This document shows positions 21,751-29,622 of a DNA stretch of 64,000 nt, one piece after another. Source of the stretch: Oligoflexales bacterium (GTDB lineage Bacteria > Bdellovibrionota_B > Oligoflexia > Oligoflexales > RGVZ01); assembly GCA_947479535.1 (NCBI GenBank), contig CANJZQ010000005.1, forward strand, positions 1 to 64,000, given 5' to 3'. Numbering within the stretch: the first letter of the stretch is position 1; each line of letters begins with the position of its first letter. Below the pieces are notes generated by a model. That model did no database searches, was not told where the DNA came from, and saw only the letters and a program-made list of their open reading frames with translations. The position numbers were made by a program, and so were the translations under genes.

Positions 21751-22542
21751 ATGAGTCTTGTCTTGATTGCCATGGCCGCTGGAATTCTGATTGCGCTGGT
21801 CGTTTTGGCGACTGGTTTTGACCATGCTGTCAGCCAATCAGGACGGCTACGGGCGACGGATTATCGGGCAAGACGCCGCTCTATTTTGGAGCGACTGGAA
21901 CAGCTTTCGGTCAGGATTGAGCAACTGGCAGCAACCGTTGCAAACAAGTCGCCGGAGGGATTGGGCACTCTCGAGCGGCTGGTCTCCAGCTTTGAACTGA
22001 TTGTATTGGCATTTGGCCAACTCCCTCCATTTGGCACCGACCCCAGCCAACTCGACTCGGCAGAATTTCTCGTGAAGGACACGGAAGACAGAACCACTGG
22101 GCTTGAGGTTCGTCTGGGACTTCGTTCACCAACGGCCATCACCCGTATGGCGCGTCTGCTTCGCGGTGGTATTGCGCGGGCAACGAATCGTGTTGTGCCA
22201 AATGCTGCGGCACCAGATCGCGGCTGCTATTTTTGTTCACGTCCGTTTCATCTGGACCTGGAAAAATTTTCACAGGTCAAGGTCAGGCTTGAAGGCGCAA
22301 CGCGGGATGTGTTCTCTTGCGGTCCTTGCAAGGATAACCTTGAGGAGACCAAGAAAATCAAAGTATTGTATTTCCTTCACAACGGGGAGCCGACCCACTG
22401 GTCCCAGCTGCCGGGATATGTGCCTTCAGAATCCTATTGGGACATCAACCGGACACCTGACGATGGCCCCGGGTCAGGAGCAAGGGAAAAAGCAAAGGGC
22501 CGCCTGAGGCTGATAGAGACGAAGACGGACCGGCTGGACTGA
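21751..22542 (+). CDS. Membrane-anchored protein with a CxxC pair
   Basis: No family recognised. The 263-residue protein has one N-terminal membrane segment (about residues 2-22). A helical stretch of coiled-coil character follows (RRRSILERLEQLSVRIEQLA), then a C-terminal domain with CYFCSRP near residue 159 and CGPC about 30 residues later, which looks like a zinc-binding or redox pair. The C-terminus is polar and lies in the cytoplasm if the anchor is N-out. It is followed by mdh after 70 bases. The role is unknown. Confidence 0.68.
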   Translation: MSLVLIAMAAGILIALVVLATGFDHAVSQSGRLRATDYRARRRSILERLEQLSVRIEQLAATVANKSPEGLGTLERLVSSFELIVLAFGQLPPFGTDPSQLDSAEFLVKDTEDRTTGLEVRLGLRSPTAITRMARLLRGGIARATNRVVPNAAAPDRGCYFCSRPFHLDLEKFSQVKVRLEGATRDVFSCGPCKDNLEETKKIKVLYFLHNGEPTHWSQLPGYVPSESYWDINRTPDDGPGSGAREKAKGRLRLIETKTDRLD

Positions 22543-22612
22543 CCAGCTAATAAGATCGCTTGGTACCTAAATATGAATTTATCAAATCGGATGCAGAACA
22601 GGGGGCGTTGAG

Positions 22613-23605
22613 ATGAGCAAGAAGCCAGTTCGGGTTGCAGTGACAGGCGCGGCAGGACAAATCGGTTACAGCCTTTTGTTTCGGATTGCATCGGGCGAGG
22701 TCTTTGGACCCGAAACTCCCGTCGAGTTGAATTTGCTGGAACTTCCGGTTGCCATCAAAGGCGCAGAAGGCACCGCCATGGAACTGGAAGATTGTGGCTT
22801 CCCCACCCTTTCCAAGATCAATATTTTTGATAACGCTGATGCAGCGTTTGAAGGAATCAACTGGGGCCTTCTTGTAGGGTCAAAGCCGCGCGGTCCAGGC
22901 ATGGAACGCAACGATTTGATTCGTGACAACGGACCCATTTTTGTCTCTCAGGGCAAAGCACTTAACCGCGCTGCGAGTGACGTCAGGGTCGTGGTTGTTG
23001 GCAACCCTTGCAATACCAACGCCCTGATTGCCCTGCACAACTGCCGCGAGGTGCCTGCAACGCGCTTTTCCGCCATGACCATGCTCGATGAGAACCGGGC
23101 AAAGGCCATGATCGCCAAAAAGGCCGGCCTCAACGTCGGCGAAGTTCGCAACCTTGCGATTTGGGGCAATCACTCAAGCACCATGTACCCGGATTTTGAA
23201 CACGCGACAGCCGGTCAAAAATCAGTGATCGATGCTGTGGGTGGCCGTGCCTGGCTCGAAAATGATTTCATGGTCGGCGTTCAAAAGCGTGGCGCAGCCA
23301 TTATCGCTGCCCGCGGCAAATCTTCGGCAGCTTCTGCAGCCTCTGCTTGCATCGACCACGTGAAGCACTTTATGGAGAAGACCCCATCGGGCAAGTGGTT
23401 TTCGGCAGCGGTCCCGAGTGACGGTAACTCCTACAACGTCCCCGCAGGTTTGATGTTCTCGTTCCCGATTCGTTCCCACGGTGACGGCAAGTATGAAATT
23501 GTGCAGGGTGTGAATCTTTCGGAATACGCCCGCAAAAAAATTGCAGACACAACCAAAGAGCTCCTTGAGGAGCGTGAAGTGGTTAAAGAATTGCTAGTTC
23601 GTTAA
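22613..23605 (+). CDS. mdh: Malate dehydrogenase (cytosolic-type)
   Basis: This NAD(P)-dependent enzyme interconverts malate and oxaloacetate. The 330-residue protein opens with the Rossmann motif [19 protein letters not shown]. It has the substrate-binding MLDENRAK stretch and the catalytic-histidine region [17 protein letters not shown], characteristic of the cytosolic/chloroplast MDH subgroup rather than the lactate-dehydrogenase-like one. The GGGCGTTGAG-ATG context gives an acceptable start. htpX follows after 23 bases on the same strand. Confidence 0.96.
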   Translation: MSKKPVRVAVTGAAGQIGYSLLFRIASGEVFGPETPVELNLLELPVAIKGAEGTAMELEDCGFPTLSKINIFDNADAAFEGINWGLLVGSKPRGPGMERNDLIRDNGPIFVSQGKALNRAASDVRVVVVGNPCNTNALIALHNCREVPATRFSAMTMLDENRAKAMIAKKAGLNVGEVRNLAIWGNHSSTMYPDFEHATAGQKSVIDAVGGRAWLENDFMVGVQKRGAAIIAARGKSSAASAASACIDHVKHFMEKTPSGKWFSAAVPSDGNSYNVPAGLMFSFPIRSHGDGKYEIVQGVNLSEYARKKIADTTKELLEEREVVKELLVR

Positions 23606-23628
23606 CCCTATAAAACTGGAGTTCAATC

Positions 23629-24537
23629 ATGTTTTCTTGGGCAAAACGATTTTTTCTGTTCGCAGTCGTCAACATTCTGATCATTGTCACCATTTCGCTG
23701 GTGCTCAACCTTCTGGGTGTCCGGCCTTACATGACCGCATACGGAATCGATTACGACCAACTGGCCGTATTCTGTCTGATTTGGGGTGGCGGTGGAGCCT
23801 TGATCTCGCTCGCCTTGAGCCGGATCATGGCCAAGATGATGATGGGCGTCAAAGTCATCGATCCCAACACGGCCGATCCGGTTTTGCGGGATCTGGTCAT
23901 GACGGTCCACCGGTTGGCCCGCGGCGCAAACCTTCCGGCTTTGCCCCAGGTTGGGGTTTATGACAGCCCTGAAATCAACGCATTTGCCACGGGACCGACC
24001 AAGAGCCGTGCTCTTGTCGCCGTGTCATCAGGTCTCCTCCAGCGGATGGGCAAAGCCGAGGTCGAGGGTGTCCTGGCCCATGAAGTCGCCCACATCTCCA
24101 ACGGGGATATGGTCACGATGACCCTGGTGCAAGGCATTGTTAACGCCTTCGTCATGTTTTTTGCCCGTGTCCTGGCCTTTGCCTTGGCCAATGCCATGCG
24201 CAGCAATAACGACGAGCGCAGTGGTTCGAACTCTATGGTTCAGTTTATCGCTACCATGGTGTTTGAGATCCTTTTCAGCATTTTGGGCATGGTGGTGGTC
24301 GCCTACTTTTCAAGGGCGCGTGAATTCCGTGCCGACCAAGGTGGAGCCGGCCTGGCTGGGCGCGACAAGATGATTGGGGCTTTGGAGGCCCTTCGAAGGG
24401 GAACCCAGTCGATTGATGACAGCCACCCGGCGCTGGCGACTCTGAAAATTTCGGGGCGCCCAGCAGGTTTCATGGCCCTTTTGGCCAGTCACCCGCCGTT
24501 GGAAGTCCGGATCGACCGCCTGCGCCGAATGGTTTGA
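23629..24537 (+). CDS. htpX: Membrane zinc metalloprotease HtpX
   Basis: HtpX (M48) degrades misfolded membrane proteins from the cytoplasmic side. The 302-residue protein has two N-terminal membrane segments (about residues 5-25 and 40-60) and the zinc motif HEVAH at residues 151-155. Two further hydrophobic segments (near 165-190 and 205-230) precede the third ligand region REFRADQGGA. The closing SHPPLEVRIDRLR is typical. GGAG precedes the ATG. A 7-bp hairpin follows the stop. No heat-shock promoter is evident from the sequence. Confidence 0.96.
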   Translation: MFSWAKRFFLFAVVNILIIVTISLVLNLLGVRPYMTAYGIDYDQLAVFCLIWGGGGALISLALSRIMAKMMMGVKVIDPNTADPVLRDLVMTVHRLARGANLPALPQVGVYDSPEINAFATGPTKSRALVAVSSGLLQRMGKAEVEGVLAHEVAHISNGDMVTMTLVQGIVNAFVMFFARVLAFALANAMRSNNDERSGSNSMVQFIATMVFEILFSILGMVVVAYFSRAREFRADQGGAGLAGRDKMIGALEALRRGTQSIDDSHPALATLKISGRPAGFMALLASHPPLEVRIDRLRRMV

Positions 24538-24552
24538 TGCATTGGATTGACG

Positions 24553-24569
24553 AGACGGTTTGACCGTCT
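24553..24569. terminator. Hairpin after htpX, weak terminator candidate
   Basis: A perfect 7-bp stem AGACGGT/ACCGTCT with a TTG loop begins 15 bases after the htpX stop. It lacks a T tract, so termination is only a possibility. Confidence 0.3.
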
Positions 24570-24617
24570 GGATTGCATTTGTTAAGTGAGAGGTCGGAAT
24601 TACCTTTGGGATCCCGG

Positions 24618-24704
24618 GGAGGGATGGCCGAGTGGCTGATGGCGGCGGTCTTGAAAACCGTTATGCGCGAGAGCGTATCGGGGGTTCGAATCCCTCTCCC
24701 TCCG
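24618..24704 (+). tRNA. tRNA-Ser (TGA)
   Basis: An 87-base class II tRNA. The acceptor pair GGAGGGA/TCCCTCC, a GCGGT/ACCGT anticodon stem with loop CTTGAAA (anticodon TGA at 24652-24654), a long variable arm and the T loop TTCGAAT are all present. The discriminator base is G. CCA is not encoded after it, unlike the next three tRNA genes. Confidence 0.96.
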
Positions 24705-24739
24705 CTCCTGAAGTTAGTTTCGTGCTGCATGTTTCTGCT

Positions 24740-24829
24740 GGAGAGATGGCCGAGTGGCTTAAGGCACCGCCTTGCTAAGGCGACATACGGGTAACTGTAT
24801 CGAGGGTTCGAATCCCTCTCTCTCCGCCA
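24740..24829 (+). tRNA. tRNA-Ser (GCT)
   Basis: The acceptor pair GGAGAGA/TCTCTCC, the T arm GAGGG-TTCGAAT-CCCTC and a long variable arm identify a serine tRNA. The anticodon loop TTGCTAA gives anticodon GCT at 24774-24776; the outermost anticodon-stem pair looks mismatched (C-A). CCA is encoded at 24827-24829. It lies 35 bases after tRNA-Ser(TGA), so the two are probably one transcript. Confidence 0.95.
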
Positions 24830-24845
24830 GCATTTCCCCCCTACT

Positions 24846-25574
24846 ATGACTATAACTATGCAAAAGAATGTCATTTTGATTGTTCCTTGCTTCAATGAAG
24901 CCAAGCGCATCGATTTGCCTGCATTCGCCAAGGCCCCGGAAAACGTGGGCTTTGTTTTTGTCGACGACGGATCAAGAGACAACACGTCAGCGGTCATTGA
25001 GGCCGGCAAGCCGTCGGGATCGACTTTGCTGCGATTGCCGCGCAACGCGGGCAAGGGTGAGGCCGTTCGCCAGGGGATGCTTCATGTTCTCGCCAATCCG
25101 GCCACTTTTCCCGGTGTCATATGGGTTGGTTTTTGGGATGCGGATCTTGCAACCCCGTTGACGGAAGTTCCAGGCCTGGTTGAGGTCCTTGATCAGTCGG
25201 GGGCGGATTTGGACGCGGTGTTTGGGTCGCGGGTCAAGCGACTGGGTGCAAGGATTGAGCGCTCCCTCAAGCGGCATCTTCTGGGCCGTTTTTTTACCAC
25301 CATCTCCGATTCCATGCTTCACCTGTCCGCCTACGATACGCAGTGTGGCGCAAAGATTTTTAAGGTGGAGGCGGTGGCAAAGGCGTTTGGCGAACCGTTT
25401 GTATCTCGTTGGATTTTTGACGTGGAGATTTTGCTGCGTCTTGGTCGTCACCGCGTGGTGGAACATCCGCTTTCCGTCTGGTGCGATGTGCACGGCAGCA
25501 AACTTAACATCCCAGCGACTTCCTTGAGAATCGTCAAGGACCTGTGGATCATCAGGGGGCGTTACCAGAAATGA
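24846..25574 (+). CDS. Dolichyl-phosphate mannosyltransferase-like GT2
   Basis: The 242-residue GT-A enzyme opens with VILIVPCFNEAKRIDLPAF, then FVFVDDGSRDNTS, PRNAGKGEAVRQGML and the metal-binding WDADLATP. The segment DTQCGAKIFK and the late WIFDVEILLR match polyprenyl-phosphate sugar transferases (Alg5/DPM1-like). It has no C-terminal membrane anchor. It would load a sugar onto a lipid carrier at the inner membrane. The start is only 16 bases after the tRNA-Ser CCA; a second ATG at 24858 is possible. It overlaps the SMR gene as ATGA. Confidence 0.9.
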   Translation: MTITMQKNVILIVPCFNEAKRIDLPAFAKAPENVGFVFVDDGSRDNTSAVIEAGKPSGSTLLRLPRNAGKGEAVRQGMLHVLANPATFPGVIWVGFWDADLATPLTEVPGLVEVLDQSGADLDAVFGSRVKRLGARIERSLKRHLLGRFFTTISDSMLHLSAYDTQCGAKIFKVEAVAKAFGEPFVSRWIFDVEILLRLGRHRVVEHPLSVWCDVHGSKLNIPATSLRIVKDLWIIRGRYQK

Positions 25575-25906
25575 ACTTAAATCCCTGGGTCAGTTTACTT
25601 TTAGCCGGTCTGTTTGAAATTGGTTTTACGACTTGCATGAAACTTTCAGAGGGCTTCACCAAAACCGCCTTTGTGGCTGGGTTTCTTTTTTTTGCGTTTC
25701 TCAGTTTTGGTTGCTTGTCGGACGCCGCAAAGGTGATTCCACTTGGGACATCCTATGCGGTTTGGACGGGCCTTGGCGCATTTGGAACGGCCCTGGTCGG
25801 CGTGTTTTTTTTCAATGATCCGGCAAGTCCGGCGAGGATCGCGTTTTTGATCCTTTTGATCGGATCTATCGTTGGCTTAAAGTTGGTCTCTGACGCTGGT
25901 TACTGA
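25571..25906 (+). CDS. SMR-family small exporter, Gdx/SugE-like
   Basis: This 111-residue protein has four membrane helices, the size and layout of small multidrug resistance exporters that work as dual-topology dimers. The central charged residue is the Glu in GLFEIGF near residue 14, and PLGTSYAVWTGLGAFG is the hallmark stretch that groups it with guanidinium exporters rather than EmrE-type drug pumps. The start overlaps the glycosyltransferase stop. A nucleotide or lipid-linked sugar role has been proposed for other SMR-like proteins and cannot be excluded here. Confidence 0.88.
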   Translation: MNLNPWVSLLLAGLFEIGFTTCMKLSEGFTKTAFVAGFLFFAFLSFGCLSDAAKVIPLGTSYAVWTGLGAFGTALVGVFFFNDPASPARIAFLILLIGSIVGLKLVSDAGY

Positions 25907-25921
25907 AAAGGGGTGGTTGGC

Positions 25922-26536
25922 ATGAAAATCGGGATCATATCGGGCAGTCACCGCAAAAAAAGTCAGTCGCGCAAGGTCGCAGACTTTATGGCTGAGCGCA
26001 TGGTTCAAATGCAACCAGAGATGAAGCCTTGGTTATTGGACCTTGCAGAAGCAAACTTTCCTTTTTGGGACGAGGGTGTCTGGAGCGGCGAAGAAAAGTG
26101 GAAAAAAATCTGGTCGCCGGTAGCGCAAGAACTCAGTTCTTGTGATGGATTTGTGGTGATTTCTCCAGAATGGAGTGGCATGGCGACGCCAGCACTCAAG
26201 AATTTTTTTCTGCTGGCCTCCAGCCGTGAGCTTGGCCACAAGCCCGGGCTGATTGTGACGGTTTCTTCCGGGATGGGCGGCTCATTTCCTGTCAATGAGA
26301 TCCGAACTTCAAGTTACAAAAATACGCGGATTTGCTATCTGCCTGAGCATCTTGTCATTCGCAATGTCGAGAAACTTTTAAATGTGGTTCACGACACCGA
26401 TGTGACGCCAGACGATCAATACATCCGTGGACGCATTGATTATGCGATCAGACTTCTGGCTGAATATGCGAAGGGCCTGAAAATGGTCCGCGACAGCGGT
26501 CTTGTGGATCACAAGACCTACCCCAACGGTATGTGA
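25922..26536 (+). CDS. NADPH-dependent FMN reductase-like flavoprotein
   Basis: The 204-residue flavodoxin-like protein starts with MKIGIISGSHRKKSQSRKVA, the FMN phosphate-binding loop. It continues with GFVVISPEWSGMATPALKNF, the flavin-ring loop that is normally PEYN in this family and here reads PEWS. It probably reduces FMN, quinones or azo compounds in the cytoplasm. I use the ATG at 25922; a GTG nine bases upstream is possible. It sits 15 bases after the SMR gene, so the three genes from 24846 form an operon. Confidence 0.85.
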   Translation: MKIGIISGSHRKKSQSRKVADFMAERMVQMQPEMKPWLLDLAEANFPFWDEGVWSGEEKWKKIWSPVAQELSSCDGFVVISPEWSGMATPALKNFFLLASSRELGHKPGLIVTVSSGMGGSFPVNEIRTSSYKNTRICYLPEHLVIRNVEKLLNVVHDTDVTPDDQYIRGRIDYAIRLLAEYAKGLKMVRDSGLVDHKTYPNGM

Positions 26537-26547
26537 CCGGGATTCTT

Positions 26548-27663
26548 TTAGAGTTTGGAGATCACGCCCAGCTTGATTTGCGCCAGGTTTCGGATCTTCG
26601 TGGTCGTTTCATCTGAAGAATCTTGAAAATCGCCCTGCGATGCCGCGAGAGCAAAATAGGGCATGAACCTTTCGCCGTAGCGCATAAAGCGCCCACCAAC
26701 AGACAAAGACTTTATGTTGTCATCGATGTCAGAGACATCCTTGACTGAAGCCGAGTTGCCCTTAAGGTTGGTTCCACCCTGTTTGATGTCGAACCATTGC
26801 CAGCGCAGGAATGGCGTCCATTCGGGATGGGAGTATTCGATCAGGCCGTTGGCGTAGCTCCGCTGATGGATCGTTCTTTCGCCGCTGTTGATCTGCGCCT
26901 GAAGGTCGACTGCAGTTTGAACGTAGGTAAGCCATGGGCCGTCTTTATATTGGCCTCCAAGCGACACGATCCGCGAGTGTCCGGCATCATAGGTGGCAAG
27001 TTGCAGCAGGGGCTTCCAGGCCGTTCCGGCCAGAGAGTCCAATTGCAACTGCAGGCTGGCGGCTGGCTGAATTCCGGAGGAAAAGTAGCCGCCGCTGGTG
27101 CGGTTGCCCTTGTCATCGCTCACCACCTTCACGTCATCAAAAAGCTGGACGCGCCAATTGATGCCCCCTTTGTACGCAAGCTCAAACGTCTGTTTGCTAT
27201 AGCCGCTGAGGACGGTCGTCGCGCCCATCGTGAAGGGGAAAGCGCTAGTGCCCACGTATTCGGCAAGTGAATTGGGCCATTCGTAACCGGAAATATAATT
27301 CCAGGTTTTGCCTGAGCCAATGCTCCAGTGTTCATCAAGACGCAGGGTGAGCATCGCGTAATCGAGCGCTTGTTTGGCGGTGGGTTCAAAAGCGAGTCGA
27401 ACAAAGAAAGAAACGTCTGGTGCAAGATCGCCGGTGAACTTGAGCTTGGCCCTTTCCACCGTCATGGTGGCAAGGCTTTTTGGGTGACCCGCTTGATCAC
27501 CGCTGGCAAAGCCACGGTTGTCATACGTCAGACCCGAGCGAAACTCATGGCCCATCTTTGGCCAAGCGGCGGGTTCTGTTCCCTTGAGCATGCCTTGGCC
27601 AAAGGCCGTGGATACACCGCAGGCTGCTGCAACAACGGTGAGAATTTGTGCGAACGGTTTCAT
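26548..27663 (-). CDS. Porin-like outer-membrane protein
   Basis: A 371-residue protein with a signal peptide (about residues 1-22, ending AFGQ). The mature domain has the alternating aromatic strand pattern and short turns of a large beta-barrel: LKFTGDLAPDVSFFVRLAFE, YKGGINWRVQLFDDVKVV, PFLRWQWFDIKQGG. It resembles phosphate-selective-porin-type proteins by eye, but I cannot assign substrate specificity. AAGGAG six bases upstream fixes the ATG at 27663. It overlaps the VIT1-like gene as ATGA, so both are co-translated. Confidence 0.75.
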   Translation of the reverse strand: MKPFAQILTVVAAACGVSTAFGQGMLKGTEPAAWPKMGHEFRSGLTYDNRGFASGDQAGHPKSLATMTVERAKLKFTGDLAPDVSFFVRLAFEPTAKQALDYAMLTLRLDEHWSIGSGKTWNYISGYEWPNSLAEYVGTSAFPFTMGATTVLSGYSKQTFELAYKGGINWRVQLFDDVKVVSDDKGNRTSGGYFSSGIQPAASLQLQLDSLAGTAWKPLLQLATYDAGHSRIVSLGGQYKDGPWLTYVQTAVDLQAQINSGERTIHQRSYANGLIEYSHPEWTPFLRWQWFDIKQGGTNLKGNSASVKDVSDIDDNIKSLSVGGRFMRYGERFMPYFALAASQGDFQDSSDETTTKIRNLAQIKLGVISKL

Positions 27664-28364
27664 GCAATGCTCCTTGCAACCAGATAGGCCACCGTGGCCG
27701 CTGCGCCACCAATGCTCAATGTTTGAAAACCGCTCCGCCACGGATGCAGCGTCGTCATTTTACCCTTAAAGTATCCGAAGGCTAGCAGCGCGATCGCCGT
27801 CACGATGATTGAACTCACGAGAGCAATCGAGGGGTCACGGGTGATCATATAAGGCGCCAACGGGACCAACCCACCAACCAGGTACGAAGACCCAATCCAC
27901 ATCGCACTCCAATTGGCGCGTCCTGGCTCGGGGGCCTCAAGTCCCAGTTCAAATCGCATCATGAAGTCCACCCAACGGGTGCGATCTGCCCTGATGGCTA
28001 CGACAACGGCTTGAGTTAAGTTTTCCTCAAGGCCGTATCCTCGAAAAACATCAGCCACCTCTTTAGCCTCTTGCTCTGGTTTGTCGTAAGTTTCCTGGAG
28101 CTCGCGATTTTTTTCACTTTCATAGTGTTCCCAGTCCGTACGCGCTGCCAGATAACCGCCAAGGCCCATGGCGATTGCGCCAGCAACAATCTCGGCAAGG
28201 CCTGCGGTGACAATGATTTGGTTTCCGGCCTGTGCCCCGGCCAGGCCAGCGGCCAAGGCAAAGGGCACCGTGAGGCCGTCGGCCATTCCGATCACCACAT
28301 CACGGACACTGCGCGCAGCCGTAAAGTGATCCTCTTGATGTTTTGGAAACACCGCATTGGCCAT
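27660..28364 (-). CDS. VIT1/CCC1-family membrane transporter
   Basis: VIT1/CCC1 proteins export or store iron and manganese. The 234-residue protein has the family signature RDVVIGMADGLTVPFALAAG in the first helix, then GAIAMGLGGYLAARTDWEHY, a cytoplasmic helical hairpin with many Glu residues (the metal-binding region of VIT1) and two more C-terminal helix pairs. GGAG before the ATG supports the start at 28364; one 14 codons upstream is less likely. It is linked by ATGA to the porin-like gene and follows the winged-helix gene by 60 bases. Confidence 0.88.
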   Translation of the reverse strand: MANAVFPKHQEDHFTAARSVRDVVIGMADGLTVPFALAAGLAGAQAGNQIIVTAGLAEIVAGAIAMGLGGYLAARTDWEHYESEKNRELQETYDKPEQEAKEVADVFRGYGLEENLTQAVVVAIRADRTRWVDFMMRFELGLEAPEPGRANWSAMWIGSSYLVGGLVPLAPYMITRDPSIALVSSIIVTAIALLAFGYFKGKMTTLHPWRSGFQTLSIGGAAATVAYLVARSIA

Positions 28365-28424
28365 TCTGACTCCAGTCTTGGTGCGGGCTTTTCCAAAGCA
28401 TAGCAACCTCTTGCCCGGACTGCA

Positions 28425-28907
28425 TCAATGGCGGGGTTCATGGCGCGTTTCACGCAGGCTCCAGACGCTGTTGCGCAAGTCGTATACAAACCAACGGACA
28501 TCTGGCTCCCAGCCCAAGGATGCTTCAGCCACATCGCGCCCGCGTCCCAGCAACTTCACCAGATTATGCGCGTGGGTTTCAATCAACTGTTTGGAAACCT
28601 CGCTCGAGCCTGCCGCCGGGTAGACTGCGGCCAAAAGATCGTGGCGTCCGATCGTGTGTCCCGGAGCATCAATGAAGGCCTTAAATAGCTTAAACAAAAG
28701 TGGGCGCTGACTCATTGTAACCTTGCGCTGCCCGCAGTGGACCTGGCAATCGCTGTACCAGATTGGGGGAAGCGGCTGGCGTTGAAGTTTACTTCGGGGC
28801 TGATGATGCATCTGCCGTGACAGCTCGTCCGTGTAATGAGCCAGTTCCATCACCCTTGATTGAATTCTACTGAAGATGGCCATCGTGTGTTCTGATTTCT
28901 GCTCCAT
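28425..28907 (-). CDS. Winged-helix (OmpR/PhoB-type) DNA-binding protein without receiver
   Basis: This 160-residue protein lacks a receiver domain. From about residue 60 it shows the OmpR-type winged-helix pattern: VTMSQRPLLFKLFKAFIDAPGHTIGRHDLLAAVYP, then SSEVSKQLIETHAHNLVKLL as recognition helix, and a wing ending WFVYDLRNSVWSL. GGGAG precedes the ATG. It heads the operon with the VIT1-like transporter and the porin-like gene, so a local metal- or stress-responsive regulator is a reasonable inference. The effector is not visible. Confidence 0.75.
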   Translation of the reverse strand: MEQKSEHTMAIFSRIQSRVMELAHYTDELSRQMHHQPRSKLQRQPLPPIWYSDCQVHCGQRKVTMSQRPLLFKLFKAFIDAPGHTIGRHDLLAAVYPAAGSSEVSKQLIETHAHNLVKLLGRGRDVAEASLGWEPDVRWFVYDLRNSVWSLRETRHEPRH

Positions 28908-29196
28908 AACGTTCTCCCTTTTTTTGCTTTTTCTTTACGGCTCCGCCACGAGACTGAGCCTGACATGGGGAGCACCTTTGAAGGCATGCGGCGGCAGAGG
29001 CAAGGCCCGGGAAGAGACCAGTCACGTGAATTTTGCGGGATTCGTCATAAAAAACGGTGAATTGCACTTCTCTTTACAGACCATGCCCACCGGCCATTCA
29101 GCAAAGGGTTGTCGACGAAAATTCATAGACGGTTGGATGGATGGGGGTTATATGGGCCTCGCTTGGGCTGTAACAGGTCACTTTTGACAGGAAAAA

Positions 29197-29622
29197 ATGA
29201 ATCAAAAACACTACCAGCAAATTCCGGCGAAGTTGACGGAAGGGCTTGACCGGCTGAGCCGCTGGCAGCCGTATTCGCCGGGCATGTGCAATGGTTGCCT
29301 GTCGTATTGCTGCCATTTGCCCGTTGAGGCCACGGCAGAAGATATGGTCCGTCTTGGTTTGGCGGAAGAAGGCGAATACCGGGCGTCGCCAAAGCGGCTT
29401 TTCAAAAAACTTTTGGCTCAAAAAGTGGTGTCGAGTTTTCGGATGAAGAGCGGTCTATTCACCATCGCCCAAAAGTCTGATGGGAGTTGTGGTTTTCTTG
29501 GCGCGGATCGCCGTTGCACGGTCTACGAAAAAAGACCGGCTGTTTGCCGGCGTTTTCCAGAAATTGGGCCGCGTCCCGGATTTTGTCCGGCGCGTAAATT
29601 CAGCCCTTCGCCGTCGGTTTAA
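29197..29622 (+). CDS. YkgJ-family cysteine cluster protein
   Basis: The 141-residue protein carries the cysteine pattern of the YkgJ/UPF0153 zinc- or iron-chelating family: CNGCLSYCCHLP near residue 31, then DGSCGFLGADRRCTVYEKRPAVCRRFP and a last Cys in GFCPA. Function is not established; a metal-binding role is assumed from the cysteines. The 289 bases upstream hold no gene. Its 3' end overlaps that of the minus-strand MFS gene by 23 bases. Confidence 0.9.
   Translation: MNQKHYQQIPAKLTEGLDRLSRWQPYSPGMCNGCLSYCCHLPVEATAEDMVRLGLAEEGEYRASPKRLFKKLLAQKVVSSFRMKSGLFTIAQKSDGSCGFLGADRRCTVYEKRPAVCRRFPEIGPRPGFCPARKFSPSPSV

Noticed and set aside
24846..25574. tRNA-Ser as an integration site with a mobile insert downstream
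   Set aside because: No duplicated tRNA 3' end or integrase was seen, and the downstream glycosyltransferase/SMR/flavoprotein operon shows no mobile features.
28876..29187. A 103-codon frame in the gap before the YkgJ gene
   Set aside because: It overlaps the start of the winged-helix gene, has mixed low-complexity composition and no recognisable features; the gap more likely holds regulatory DNA.
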